64,000 nucleotides of DNA from Physella acuta (lineage: Eukaryota > Mollusca > Gastropoda > Physidae): assembly GCF_028476545.1 (NCBI RefSeq), contig NW_026733037.1:72613-136612 (forward strand), written 5' to 3'. Below are positions 20,331 through 37,125 of this stretch, in pieces (within the stretch, counting starts at the first letter, position 1; each line of letters opens with the position of its first letter). The notes below the pieces were generated by a model that worked only from the letters and a program-made list of their open reading frames with translations, was not told the DNA's origin and did no database searches. The position numbers and the translations under genes were made by a program.

Positions 20331-21869
20331 GCCATCAAATTACAAAACCTGGACCATCACTGTTTAGATCACAAGTTACCACATACTATCAAATTACAAT
20401 ACCTGACTCATCACAGCTTATATCCGAAATTACCACATACTATCAAATTACAATACCTGAGTCATCACTGCTTATATCCGAAATTACCACATACTATCAA
20501 ATTACAATACCTGACTCATCACTGCTTATATCCGAAATTACCACATACTATCAAATTACAATACCTGACTCATCACTGCTTATATCCGAAATTACCACAT
20601 ACTATCAAATTACAATACCTGACTCATCACTGCTTATATCCGAAATTACCACATACTATCAAATTACAATACCTGACTCATCACTGCTTATATCCGAAAT
20701 TACCACATACTATCAAATTACAATACCTGACTCATCACTGCTTATATCCGAAATTACCACATACTATCAAATTACAATACCTGACTCATCACTGCTTATA
20801 TCTGAAATTACCACATACTATCAAATTACAATACCTGACTCATCACTGCTTATATCTGAAATTACCACATACTATCAAATTACAATACCTGACTCATCAC
20901 AGCTTATATCCGAAATTACCACATACTATCAAATTACAATACATGACTCATCACTGCTTATATCTGAAATTACCACATACTATCAAATTACAATACATGA
21001 CTCATCACTGCTTATATCTGAAATTACCACATACTATCAAATTACAATACCTGACTCATCACAGCTTATATCCGAAATTACCACATACTATCAAATTACA
21101 ATACCTGTCTCATCACTGCTTATATCCGAAATTACCACATACTGTCAAATTACAATACCTGACTCATCACTGCTTATATCCGAAATTACCACATACTATC
21201 AAATTACAATACCTGACTCATCACTGCTTATATCCGAAATTACCACATACTATCAGATTACAATACCTGACTCATCACTGCTTATATCTGAAATTACCAC
21301 ATACTATCAAATTACAATACCTGACTCATCACTGCTTATATCTGAAATTACCACATACTATCAAATTACAATACCTGACTTATCACAGCTTATATCCGAA
21401 ATTACCACATACTATCAAATTACAATACATGACTCATCACTGCTTAAATCTGAAATTACCACATACTATCAAATTACAATACATGACTCATCACTGCTTA
21501 TATCTGAAATTACCACATACTATCAAATTACAATACCTGACTCATCACTGCTTATATCCGAAATTACCACATTCTATCAAATTACAATACCTGACTCATC
21601 ACTGCTTATATCTGAAATTACCACATACTATCAAATTACAATACCTGACTCATCACTGCTTATATCCGAAATTACCACATTCTATCAAATTACAATACCT
21701 GACTCATCACTGCTTATATCCGAAATTACCACATTCTATCAAATTACAATACCTGACTCATCACTGCTTATATCCGAAATTACCACATGCTATCAAATTA
21801 CAATACCTGGACCATCACTGTTTAGACCAGAAGTTACCCCATACTATCAAATTACAATAACTGGCGCAT
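20331..21869. repeat. 54-bp minisatellite with a long open frame
   Basis: About 28 units of 54 bp containing CAAATTACAATACCTGACTC and CACATACTAT. On the plus strand one frame stays open from 20229 to 21860 (543 codons) as an 18-residue repeat such as HHCLYPKLPHTIKLQYLT. Units are multiples of three and nearly identical, so openness alone is weak evidence of coding. There is no signal peptide, recognisable domain or flanking gene. Differences between units are point changes such as CCG/CTG and CAC/CAG. Confidence 0.92.
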
Positions 21870-22284
21870 CGCCTCTGGAATGAGACGTTTTAGCCTAAAC
21901 AAAACATTTCACTTACAACATAAAACCTGTTGGCTATTATAGAAGTCTACGATTTTTAAAAACTATATTTACAAAAAATACAAAAAAAAAAAACAACTAC
22001 AAAAAAGTAACTTTATACTTTGGTCTTTATTGTAATATTTTTATGCTTCGTATGGCTCATTGATTCCCATTTCATCCTACTTTTGTTTCTGGATTGGCTT
22101 CCATAATCGTTATCTACCCAAGAGCATTCGGTAAAGCAACAGTTGTTCGATTTTGGAATTTAATTCCTAAATGGGTTGCTGACCACCACTAGCGAACCTC
22201 ATCTGCCCGGAATCCAAACACTGGGCATTTTGTAGTTGCCAATCATACGTTTCCCTGCCCAATCTCTACCTCCCTTAAAACCAG
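21870..22284. other. Interval downstream of array D; no terminal exon identified
   Basis: AT-rich, with an A-run near 21986. On the minus strand this is where a third exon of gene D might lie, by analogy with gene C. Candidate acceptors such as TTTTTTGTAG (near 21999) give no convincing short coding end. Confidence 0.35.
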
Positions 22285-24791
22285 TTCCAACAAATCAACT
22301 CACCGAGAGACTGACATGAGTAGTTAGTAGTCCCAACAAATCAACTAAACGAGAGACTGACATGAGTAGTTAGTAGTCCCAACAAATCAACTCACCGAGT
22401 GACTGACATGAGTAGTTAGTAGTCCCAACAAATCAACTCACCGAGTGACTGACATGAGTAGTTAGTAGTCCCAACAAATCAACTCACCGATAGGCTGACA
22501 TGAGTAGTTAGTAGTCCCAACAAATCAACTCACCGAGTGACTGACATGAGTAGTTAGTAGTCCCAACAAATCAACTCACCGAGAGACTGACATGAGTAGT
22601 TAGTAGTCCCAACAAATCAACTCACCGAGTGACTGACATGAGTAGTAGTCCCAACAAATCAACTCACCGAGAGACTGACATGAGTAGTTAGTAGCCCAAC
22701 AAAGCAACTCACCGAGAGACTGACATGAGTAGTTAGTAGCCCAACAAATCAACTCACCGAGAGACTGACATGAGTAGTTAGTAGCCCAAACAAATCAACT
22801 CACTAACATGAGTAGTAGTCGCAACAAATCAACTCACCGAGAGACTGACATGAGTAGTAGTCCCAACAAATCAACTCACCGAGAGACTGACATGAGTAGT
22901 TAGTAGTCCCAACAAATCAACTCACCGAGAGACTGACATGAGTAGTTAGTAGTCCCAACAAATCAACTCACAGAGAGACTGACATGAGTAGTTAGTAGTC
23001 CCAACAAATCAACTCACCGAGAGACTGACATGAGTAGTTAGTATTCCCAACAAATCAACTCACCGAGTGACTGACATGAGTAGTTAGTAGTCCCAACAAA
23101 GCAACTCACCGAGAGACTGACATGAGTAGTTAGTAGTCCCAACAAATCAACTCACCGAGTGACTGACATGAGTAGTAGTCCCAACAAATCAACTCACCGA
23201 TAGGCTGACATGAGTAGTTAGTAGTCCCAACAAATCAACTCACCGAGAGACTGACATGAGTAGTTAGTAGTCCCAACAAATCAACTCACCGAGAGACTGA
23301 CATGAGTAGTTAGTAGTCCCAACAAATCAACTCACCGAGAGACTGACATGAGTAGTTAGTAGTCCCAACAAATCAACTCACCGAGAGACTGACATGAGTA
23401 GTTAGTAGTCCCAACAAATCAACTCACCGAGTGACTGACATGAGTAGTTAGTAGTCCCAACAAATCAACTCACCGAGAGACTGACATGAGTAGTTAGTAG
23501 TCCCAACAAATCAACTCACCGAGTGACTGACATGAGTAGTTAGTAGTCCCAACAAATCAACTCACCGAGAGACTGACATGAGTAGTTAGTAGTCCCAACA
23601 AATCAACTCACCGAGTGACTGACATGAGTAGTTAGTAGTCCCAACAAATCAACTCACCGAGTGACTGACATGAGTAGTTAGTAGTCCCAACAAATCAACT
23701 CACCGAGAGACTGACATGAGTAGTTAGTAGTCCCAACAAATCAACTCACCGAGTGACTGACATGAGTAGTTAGTAGTCCCAACAAATCAACTCACAGAGA
23801 GACTGACATAAGTAGTTAGTAGTCCCAACAAATCAACTCACCGAGAGACTGACATGAGTAGTTAGTAGTCCCAACAAATCAACTCACCGAGTGACTGACA
23901 TAAGTAGTTAGTAGTCCCAACAAATCAACTCACCGAGTGACTGACATGAGTAGTTAGTAGCCCAAACAAATCAACTCACCGAGTGACTGACATGAGTAGT
24001 TAGTAGTCCCAACAAATCAACTCACCGAGTGACTGACATGAGTAGTTAGTAGTCCCAACAAATCAACTCACAGAGAGACTGACATGAGTAGTTAGTAGTC
24101 CCAACAAATCAACTCACCGAGAGACTGACATGAGTAGTTAGTAGTCCCAACAAATCAACTCACCGAGTGACTGACATGAGTAGTTAGTAGTCCCAACAAA
24201 TCAACTCACCGAGTGACTGACATGAGTAGTTAGTAGCCCAAACAAATCAACTCACCGAGTGACTGACATGAGTAGTAGTCGCAACAAATCAACTCACCGA
24301 GAGACTGACATGAGTAGTAGTCCCAACAAATCAACTCACCCAGAGACTAACATGAGTAGTAGTCGCAACAAATCAACTCACCGAGTGACTGACATAAGTA
24401 GTTAGTAGTCCCAACAAATCAACTCACCGAGTGACTGACATGAGTAGTTAGTAGCCCAAACAAATCAACTCACCGAGTGACTGACATGAGTAGTTAGTAG
24501 TCCCAACAAATCAACTCACCGAGTGACTGACATGAGTAGTTAGTAGTCCCAACAAATCAACTCACAGAGAGACTGACATGAGTAGTTAGTAGTCCCAACA
24601 AATCAACTCACCGAGAGACTGACATGAGTAGTTAGTAGTCCCAACAAATCAACTCACCGAGTGACTGACATGAGTAGTTAGTAGTCCCAACAAATCAACT
24701 CACCGAGTGACTGACATGAGTAGTTAGTAGCCCAAACAAATCAACTCACCGAGTGACTGACATGAGTAGTAGTCGCAACAAATCAACTCAC
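22285..24791 (-). repeat. Array D: tandem copies of exon end plus splice donor
   Basis: About 55 units, mostly 46 bp, some 42 bp. On the minus strand a unit reads GTGAGTTGATTTGTTGGGAC, then TACTAAC (absent from 42-bp units), then TACTCATGTCAGTCACTCG, and the next GTGAG. The last part equals the 3' end of the gene D cysteine exon (YYSCQSL), which directly abuts the array. GTGAGT is kept in every unit I read except one near 22330. Variation is concentrated elsewhere: AGT/AGA, CG/CT before the donor, GTC/GC. Confidence 0.92.
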
Positions 24792-27700
24792 CGAGAGACT
24801 GACATGAGTAGTAGCCACACAGGTTCAGACGGCACTCCTGGGCCTCGCTACATCCAGTGAACTCCATGGAGATGGGACTGTGGACACACGACCTGCCACA
24901 CAGATGGAGACGTTCTTGGGCGTGTAGCCTGGAGGTCGCTAGGGACCACACTGGCAGAAAACATTGAAAAAAGAAGTTTAATTAAAAGCACTATTTTAGG
25001 AAATCAAAAATATTTCTGGAATATGACCGGACACCCTTTCACAGAGTTTCTTCCAGGCAACTCTTCTGGGGATCGGAGCTCCCCCCCCCCACCACCAAAT
25101 GAAATAGAATTAATATAGACAACATAAACTTTTACCTGTGTCCGCCCCCCACACCCCCCCCCCCGTAAAAAATTTAGCCCCCTCCCTCTCAAAAATATCA
25201 AGTGTCCCCCCCTCCCTTTACACTCATGTTTTAAAGTCACTTTCAGAGAAAAAAAAAACGTATTGATTCCTGTAGATTAAAAGGACAATTAGCAACATAT
25301 TAAAGGATTGACAAGAATAGTACTGAGAGCAAACTTATTGAAGGACTGGTAAACATATTACTTAAACCCACGACCAGCATTAGCATCATAAGGGAGGTTA
25401 CAAACCGCTTTGGTTTTCACTTCAAGGGAGTGACGCCAACACGAAATACAGCTACAAAACTCGTATTTTTGCCTATAGTTTAACGAACTTTTTGAGGTTC
25501 TATACACCATAAGACACAGAGTGACCCCATATTGGATGTCGTTGATACCAAACTGCCCCTAATTTTCGTTTATCTTATATATGTAACCGAAGCAGAGGAG
25601 ATAGCGAACCAAGTATTACTCCACCTAGTGACGTCACTGATGACCGGTACAATTTTTAACCCTTTCAACAGACTCTATCCTAGAAAACTTCCTATAGAAA
25701 ACATAGTATAATTCAAACTATCCTAGAAAACATAGTATAATTCAAACTATCCTAAAAACATACTATGATTCATACTATCTTAGAAACATACTATGATTCA
25801 ACCTATCCTAGAAAACATACTATGATTCAAACTATCTTAAAAACATATTATGATTTAAGCTATCCTACAAACATGCTTTTATTCAAATTATCCTAAAAAA
25901 TATCGTATGATTCAAACTGTCTTAGAAACATACTATGATTGAAACTATTCTAGAAAACATCCTATGATTCAAACTATCCTAGAAAAAACTCTATGATTCA
26001 ACATCATAGAAAACATTGTATTATTCAAACTATCCTAAAAAACATACTACGATTTAACAGCCCCTATAGAAATCTTATCATCAATGGGACAGTAATATAT
26101 TTTCCTAATAATTGCTTGATTTCTATTACAATTTATAACATTTCAAAAACAGTTTAGACTAGCGAATAACATTTTTGTTTTATTAAAGATCATCATACAA
26201 CATTTTCAAAAATGTTTTAGGCTAACGAAAATACTGTGAGAAAAAATGTTATCATCAGAGAATATTTGCAATAAGGCAACAATTTATAGAAAGAGGTATT
26301 TTTAGATTATTTGGCTGATGCTGATAAATTATTGTACTTCATTCTAAAAAGATAAACCAAGTAAATGGTCAGGGTTAGGTTTTGATTTCTTGCAAGTTTT
26401 AGGAATATGATTATAACTAGACTAGGGTTAAGTTTGTGTACTAGGTTGAGTAGGTAGCCTATGCCAACTTGGTTTTGGATAGTGATACTTGCTTTGTTGG
26501 GATAGGGATATCAGCTTAATGGGATATGGATACAAGTAGCATTATTTTCATCTCGTCGCTACAGATTCATGTAGAAATAGTCTTAAAATGTGTCAAAACA
26601 TGGGAGGAACAGGTAGGGTACACAGTAGGTGTGGGTTCAAGTCCCGAAACAATAGTAAGGGAGCTAGCCCCACTTGTATAATCTAAACGAGGATCGTTTT
26701 TCTTGTGTAATATTGTGTTGTATGGGCGATAGCCAGAGGCGTAGCGAGGGGGGGGGGGGGACATATGTACCCGGGCGCCGACCTTAGGTGGCGCCAAAAT
26801 GGGTTGGAAAAATAAATTGAAAGCTTGAGGGGGGTGCAAATCGAACGTTTGAGGGAGGGGGGAGGGGCAAATCGAAATCTTGAGGTGGGGTGCAAATCGA
26901 AAGTTTGAGGGGGCGGGGTGCAAATCGAAATCTTGAGGGGGGGGGGGGGTGCAAATCGAAAGTTTGTTCCCGGGCGCCCATGGCGATAGCGATGTGTTTA
27001 CGTCGATGTTATGCACTACAACCATGTTGGATATTTTAAAAATGGAAATTTAAATTAGTTTAAATGGTTGGATAGCTAAAGTGGAGCATCTAGATTTCCT
27101 ATATTTTCATTCAGCACACTTAAAGGCCTTAAAATTATTCCCAATGTTGATATGACGGGAGCTGCTCTATTATGATATGGTTTTAAATGATGAAATGGGT
27201 TTCAATACTGAACTGTGTGTATTTCTCTCTGTAAGTATGTGTATGTGTGTTATTATTAAAATATACGAGGGGTGGCGATCTGTAAAAGAAATAGTTATTA
27301 CATTGGTTATGAATGGGATAATATAAAAGCATATACATATAGATCTATATCTAGTTAGTCTAGATCTAGTTAGTCTACTGCAGTGGCGTAGCGAGGTCGG
27401 GTGTGACCCGGTGCGGCACTTAATGGTGTCACCCCCCTAGAGGCGTAGCGACCCTTCCCGGGGAAAAACTTTCAAGTTTTCGATTTGCCCCCCCCCCCCT
27501 CAAACTTTCTATTTGCACCCCCCTCAAGTTTTCGATTTGCACCCACCACCTCAAACTTTCGATTTGCACCCCCCCCCCCCTCAAGTTTTTCTCTATATAT
27601 TTTGCTATTTTTTGCCTTGGTGTCACCCCCCTAAATGGTGTCACCCGGTGCGGTCCGCACCCCCCCCCCACCCCCCCCCCCCCTCGCTACGCCCCTGGTC

Positions 27701-28352
27701 TACTGGAGTTCGAGTTAGAGAAAGGAGTAACGGCATAGAACTGAGTACACAATTCCAGCATGTACCGATCTTTAAAACAAAAAACCCATCCATTCTACTT
27801 CTAGTGTCCCATGGACTCCGTTAACCCGAAACAGTAAATACTAGGAAAAATCGTCACGACAGGGCTAAGGTTAGGGTTTGTATAACGACTAACACAACCT
27901 TGCTAACTTTTGTAGGTAAAGTTTGGTTTTCTTGTCAGGGTTAGGGTGAGAGATAGGATTAGTACTGCCGCATATCGATAATGGTCAGAGCAAGGATTAG
28001 GTGGAGCTAAAGAGAGGGTGACACTAACAACACAAACATTGCGGCGTATTGAATTGTTGTTTTATTTAATATTTCAAATTGAGTATCAAATCCATTTGAA
28101 AATCTAGATTCTATCGCTAGACTCTGCTCTAAATAGATCTATGGATTTCTAGTTCTCTAGACCTAAACTGTTATAAGTTTAAGGTGCCTTACGAATAAAA
28201 CTCAACCGACTTCATGTCGAAAAACTGACAAAACTTTAGTCTTATAGACAATTACACAATTAGCATGATGCTCTAGCATATTATATTAGTTTATTTAATT
28301 AACGTAATTAATTACCTGAGAATAAAGTTACCAAGAACAGAAAAGACTTCAT
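24792..28352 (-). CDS. Gene D: secreted six-cysteine WAP-like peptide with donor array
   Basis: Exon 1 (28316-28352) encodes leader MKSFLFLVTLFS and ends in phase 1 at GTAATT. Exon 2 (24792-24950) follows a TTTTCTGCCAG acceptor and ends in phase 1 at GTGAGT. Together they encode 65 residues, with cysteines C-x3-C-x11-C-x5-C-x4-C-x4-C and the end NLCGYYSCQSL. Structure matches gene C exactly: phase-1 short leader exon, all cysteines in one phase 1-1 exon. The 3.4-kb intron 1 holds three MITEs. The donor is followed at once by array D; using the second donor, 42 nt downstream, would add 14 in-frame residues containing three cysteines. The terminal exon was not found, so the CDS is incomplete. 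A secreted disulfide-rich peptide is likely, function unknown. Confidence 0.75.
25042..25225. mobile_element. hAT-like MITE (family 3), right end lost
   Basis: Left end CAGAGTTTCTTCCAGGC, then C-runs, GAAATAGAATTAATATAGAC and TCAAGTGTCCCCCC. The usual GAAAGAAACACTG right terminus is absent. It lies in intron 1 of gene D. Confidence 0.6.
25226..25659. other. Gene D intron 1, no feature seen
   Basis: Unique-looking AT-rich intronic DNA on the gene D strand. Nothing further supported. Confidence 0.4.
25660..26055. repeat. Degenerate 27-30 bp tandem repeat
   Basis: About 13 diverged units built on CTATCCTAGAAAACATACTA followed by TGATTCAAA. Unit length and sequence drift, so it is older or less homogenised than arrays C and D. 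It lies in intron 1 of gene D. Confidence 0.8.
26056..26733. other. Gene D intron 1; possible SINE scrap
   Basis: AT-rich. GTGGGTTCAAGTCCCG near 26632-26647 is a B-box-like tRNA remnant with no clear A box. No exon seen. Confidence 0.35.
26734..26982. mobile_element. hAT-like MITE (family 2)
   Basis: Begins CAGAGGCGTAGCGAGG and carries GCGCCGACCTTAG, GCGCCAAAATGGGTTGGAAA and repeated GTGCAAATCGAAA blocks. An 8-bp duplication GCGATAGC flanks it (26726-26733 and 26983-26990). The usual right terminus is shortened to GGGCGCCCATG, so it is an end variant that was still bounded by a clean duplication. Confidence 0.8.
27381..27697. mobile_element. hAT-like MITE (family 1), complete
   Basis: 317 bp, from CAGTGGCGTAGCGAGG to CCTCGCTACGCCCCTG, with perfect 8-bp duplication GTCTACTG (27373-27380 and 27698-27705). 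Its subterminal CCGGTGCGGCACTTAATGG is followed by internal TTTCGATTTGCACCC blocks and TTTTCTCTATATATTTTGC. The 8-bp duplication and CAG...CTG ends fit the hAT superfamily. Confidence 0.92.
27706..28315. other. Gene D intron 1, no feature seen
   Basis: Unique-looking AT-rich DNA up to the exon 1 donor. No repeat identified. Confidence 0.4.
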
Positions 28353-33600
<5,248 letters not shown>

Positions 33601-33945
33601 CTTCATACAAGTTCCACTTCATACAAGTTCCACTTCATACAAGTTCCACTTCATACAAGGTCCACTTCATACAAGTTCCACTTCATACAAGGTCCACTTC
33701 ATACAAGTTCCACTTCATACAAGTTCCACTTTATACAAGTTCAACTTCATACAAGTTCCACTTCATACAAGTTCCACTTCATACAAGTTCCACTTCATAC
33801 AAGTTCCACTTCATACAAGGTCCACTTCATACAAGTTCCACTTCATACAAGTTCCACTTTATACAAGTTCAACTTCATACAAGTTCCACTTCATACAAGT
33901 TCCACTTCATACAAGTTCCACTTCATACAAGTTCCACTTCATACA

Positions 33946-35439
33946 TGTCACAAAAACCTGACACATTGGTACAAATGGCATTTCCTACTTTTAAATTGCC
34001 CATTGGTATTTAATTACCAAGCGTTTCTTGAATATGATATTACTCAGATAACACGGGCGAGGAATCGTGTGCATAGAAACTCTAATCAAATTCTAAACAA
34101 TTTACTGAGGTCTCTTGTTCAAAAGTTTAATGACAATCTTTATTCCTTGGCAAAAATGCTGATACCAGACGATGTACATCTACCACTACCATTTAGATTG
34201 TTAACTGCTACTGATGTGCTTTGATCAAAATAACGTCTATTTCACTGCCTAGATTTACCTATTTTTCATACTCGACTTTATAACTGACAATATTAACACC
34301 ACATACTAAAACAAAATTAGGATATCAAGGTAATCGGTTATTCGTTTGTGTTAAAAAAGAAACATAGACAACGATTTCTAAGAAATTCTTTGATGGAACT
34401 TTATTTTATACTAAACACGTTTCCTGTATCTTGTAAATTTAGTCCTATAAGGAACGGATGTCTTGAGATTAGTTAGATTGTTTATACGTTGGTTTATTTT
34501 AATTCAAATAGAACGAGAGAGAAAAAAATTGAAAAAAAAATGTTTTATCATAATTATTCATTCTGTTTGATGAGTCATATAGAAGCATTTTTTAATGAAT
34601 AAAACGGCTGATTTTAACATGATGTATCGTACAATTCAAAATCCATAGTCAATAAAGCGTGTTAAAGAGAGATAATAAAATATGTATGTTTTTTTGACAA
34701 ATAATAGACCTATAAGTAATGGAGACAAGCGAGTTGACGAGATTCCTTCCATAGTGTTGTTGACATGGAATAAAAACGTGCTTTTTAGATTTAGACCGTA
34801 AAAAAAAATAAAAAATACAAAATTTAAGCCTAAAATTAATTTAGAAGTTTTATATTTTTAGAATAAATGCTATAAAAGTTGCAAATCCAGAGAACTTGAA
34901 AATAATTTGTTGAGTTTAAGGCTATATTTCTATTTATTTTCATCAAGCCTAAGTTATAACCGGATGTTTCACTTTCGTAAGACAAATATTGATTGGCTGT
35001 ACAGTAACTTAGTGATCGATAACTATTTGTTTACAAAACTTTGCAGATCAAGTTTTTAAATAACAATGCAAATTTAAAACCCCATGACCTAGTTTTCTAT
35101 TTTTAGCTTACAATGTGTACAATAAAATTTATGTCGGCCTATCCAATAGCAGGATGCCATTGTTTATGTCGCCATTACACGTGAAAACCAAATTGTTTTT
35201 GCTTTTTTTTAATTTTTATTTAGTTACCGAAAATATTAAAAACATCAAATACGTCCAATCTTTAGTAAAGTCCGAAAAAAACCAGACAGACAGGATTTTA
35301 TAATCATATTAATTGTAACTACGCCGTGCAAGATTTTTAAATTAATTTATGCACCTCTCAAATACCTTTGAGACTTTTCTCGCTTGTGTCCATTGGTATG
35401 TAGTGACAAAATTACTGAAAAGACCGATAGCGCTATAAA
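33946..35439. other. No supported gene
   Basis: AT-rich. An open stretch at 34003-34224 reads YDITQITRARNRVHRNSNQI and continues to a stop after LLTATDVL. It is hydrophilic and protein-like, but I do not recognise it and see no splice context. The rest shows nothing. Confidence 0.35.
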
Positions 35440-35960
35440 AAATAAACCGGGAGTGATCTCCCCTAAACTTTCTCGAATATTCTTATATAAAATAACAGGG
35501 GATGGGAACTCGGGCTATAGACATGATTTTTAATCCATTTTAAATACTTAAAGTTTTAAAAATAGAATAAAATCTCGTAGACAAATTAATTGCACACCAA
35601 GTGAACGCCCAATAAAAAAGCGCAAATAGTGCGCAATATTATTAGTACTTTTAAAATTTACATTAGTTTTTTGAGAAATCGGAAGTAGCGTAAATTACTA
35701 CTTCCAGTCAACGGAAATTACTCAAAATTTAACAGAAGGTAGAGAATTAGATCTTTTACTTACATGTGAAATTTCATTTATCTATCTGAAATAGTACTAA
35801 AGTTATAGGCTTTTGAAAAATTCAAAGTAGAAAAAGTACCACTTCCGGTTGTTGGAAATCGCTCAAAAGTTGATACGGATCTACGATTTTGATAAAATAC
35901 TTATATATGAAATTTCATCAACCTAGCTGTAACGGTACTCAAGTTATCGTGTTTACACAC

Positions 35961-36002
<42 letters not shown>

Positions 36003-36146
36003 ACAGACATACGGACAAGATTGCAAAATTATGTTTTTCCGTATCAGTGAGATGCAAAACGTCGAGATTTGCAAAAATCTCGATTTTTTTTTTTTGCACG
36101 ATTACAAGACTTTCTCTATACTTCGTATATACGAGAAAGTAAAAAC
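35440..36146 (+). mobile_element. Hairpin-ended repeat, full-length copy
   Basis: About 700 bp. The left end AACCGGGAGTGATCTCCCC holds the hairpin GGGAG/CTCCC and is followed by ACTTTCTCGAATATTC. The right end is a larger hairpin, ACTTTCTC ... GAGAAAGT around CGTATATACG, then AAAA. Paired inner segments GAAATTTCATTTATC and GAAATTTCATCAACC, with GGAAATTACTC and GGAAATCGCTC, suggest internal duplication. A CA microsatellite follows. No coding capacity is evident, so it is non-autonomous. Confidence 0.8.
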
Positions 36147-36834
36147 GAAAGCCTTTTCGCTTTGACTATTGACTTATTAATTTCACACAGACTGGCCTGA
36201 AGCTATTGAGTTTGTTCTACTAAGTGACTTGATCAAGATAAGACCGTTTTCTTTTTACTTTAACTTAAGATAAGAAACGAGAAAGCCCGAAATCTTATCA
36301 GTGAAAAGAAACTAGTTTTGTCTCGCGCTTAGCGTTCATATACGTTGATAGCTGAACATTGTTTTGTCATTGATAAAATAAGATTTGGCGATTAAAAAAA
36401 ATGAGTTTAGTATTTTTTTTTGTTTTAGATGTAGTATGCAATTAAAATAACTGTAGACAATTATCTCACATTTAATTACATGTTTTAACTAATGCACAAT
36501 CTGTCTTCTATCATAAATCCACATGTTTAAAATGTTTGAATACCGAACCTCAATAGGTGTGTGAGCTTAATTATAATCATTATCAACACAATAAATTAAC
36601 GACTTTTTAAAATTTGGAACTAAATAGTATCACCGTTTTATCATAATTTGCAGGAGAGCTTAAAATGCGTTTCCATTCCAGTTTGTTAATCGACATCTAA
36701 GCAGTGTTTAAATTATTTTTTCTTTTGTATAATCCAAAACTAAAACACAGTTTTCAACAGCGCACCATATGTTTAGATGCTTATGGCAAACACATGATGT
36801 ATGTTATACAATCGAATTATTTTCATCATTTTGT
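36147..36834. other. No feature seen
   Basis: AT-rich unique-looking DNA downstream of gene C on its strand. Confidence 0.45.
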
Positions 36835-36967
36835 GTAAAATAAGTCTCCTATACTCCATATATGATGAAGTATTGATGTGTAAAACGATGAAATCTGTCA
36901 AAATGTCATGTGATTTTTGTGCACGATTACAATACTCCCTCTATACTCTATATACGAGGAAGTAAAA
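36835..36967 (+). mobile_element. Hairpin-ended repeat, right-end fragment
   Basis: AAAATAAGTCTCCTATACTC through GAGGAAGTAAAAA matches the right end of the variant copies at 10843 and 42205. The rest of the element is absent. Confidence 0.65.
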
Positions 36968-37125
36968 AATAATACATTAAAAACAAACAAGAATTTTTTA
37001 TTTTTATATTTTAATGTCTTTAGCCTCTCTATCAAAAAGCTGTACTAGAACTTGACTCGTTAACTCAAAAGTTGCTTATGCTGCCCACAACTTCCTGAGT
37101 GAGTCTTGTTTCACTGGGTAGACTA

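Noticed and set aside
20331-24800. CRISPR-like arrays
   Set aside because: The repeats are contiguous without unique spacers, the genome is eukaryotic with introns and SINEs, and no cas-like genes exist. They are minisatellites.
24724-24951. Gene D exon read as a single-exon 75-residue protein starting MWSLATSR
   Set aside because: That methionine is absent from the spliced frame, which continues from the leader exon through a TTTTCTGCCAG acceptor. The extension past the donor depends on not splicing.
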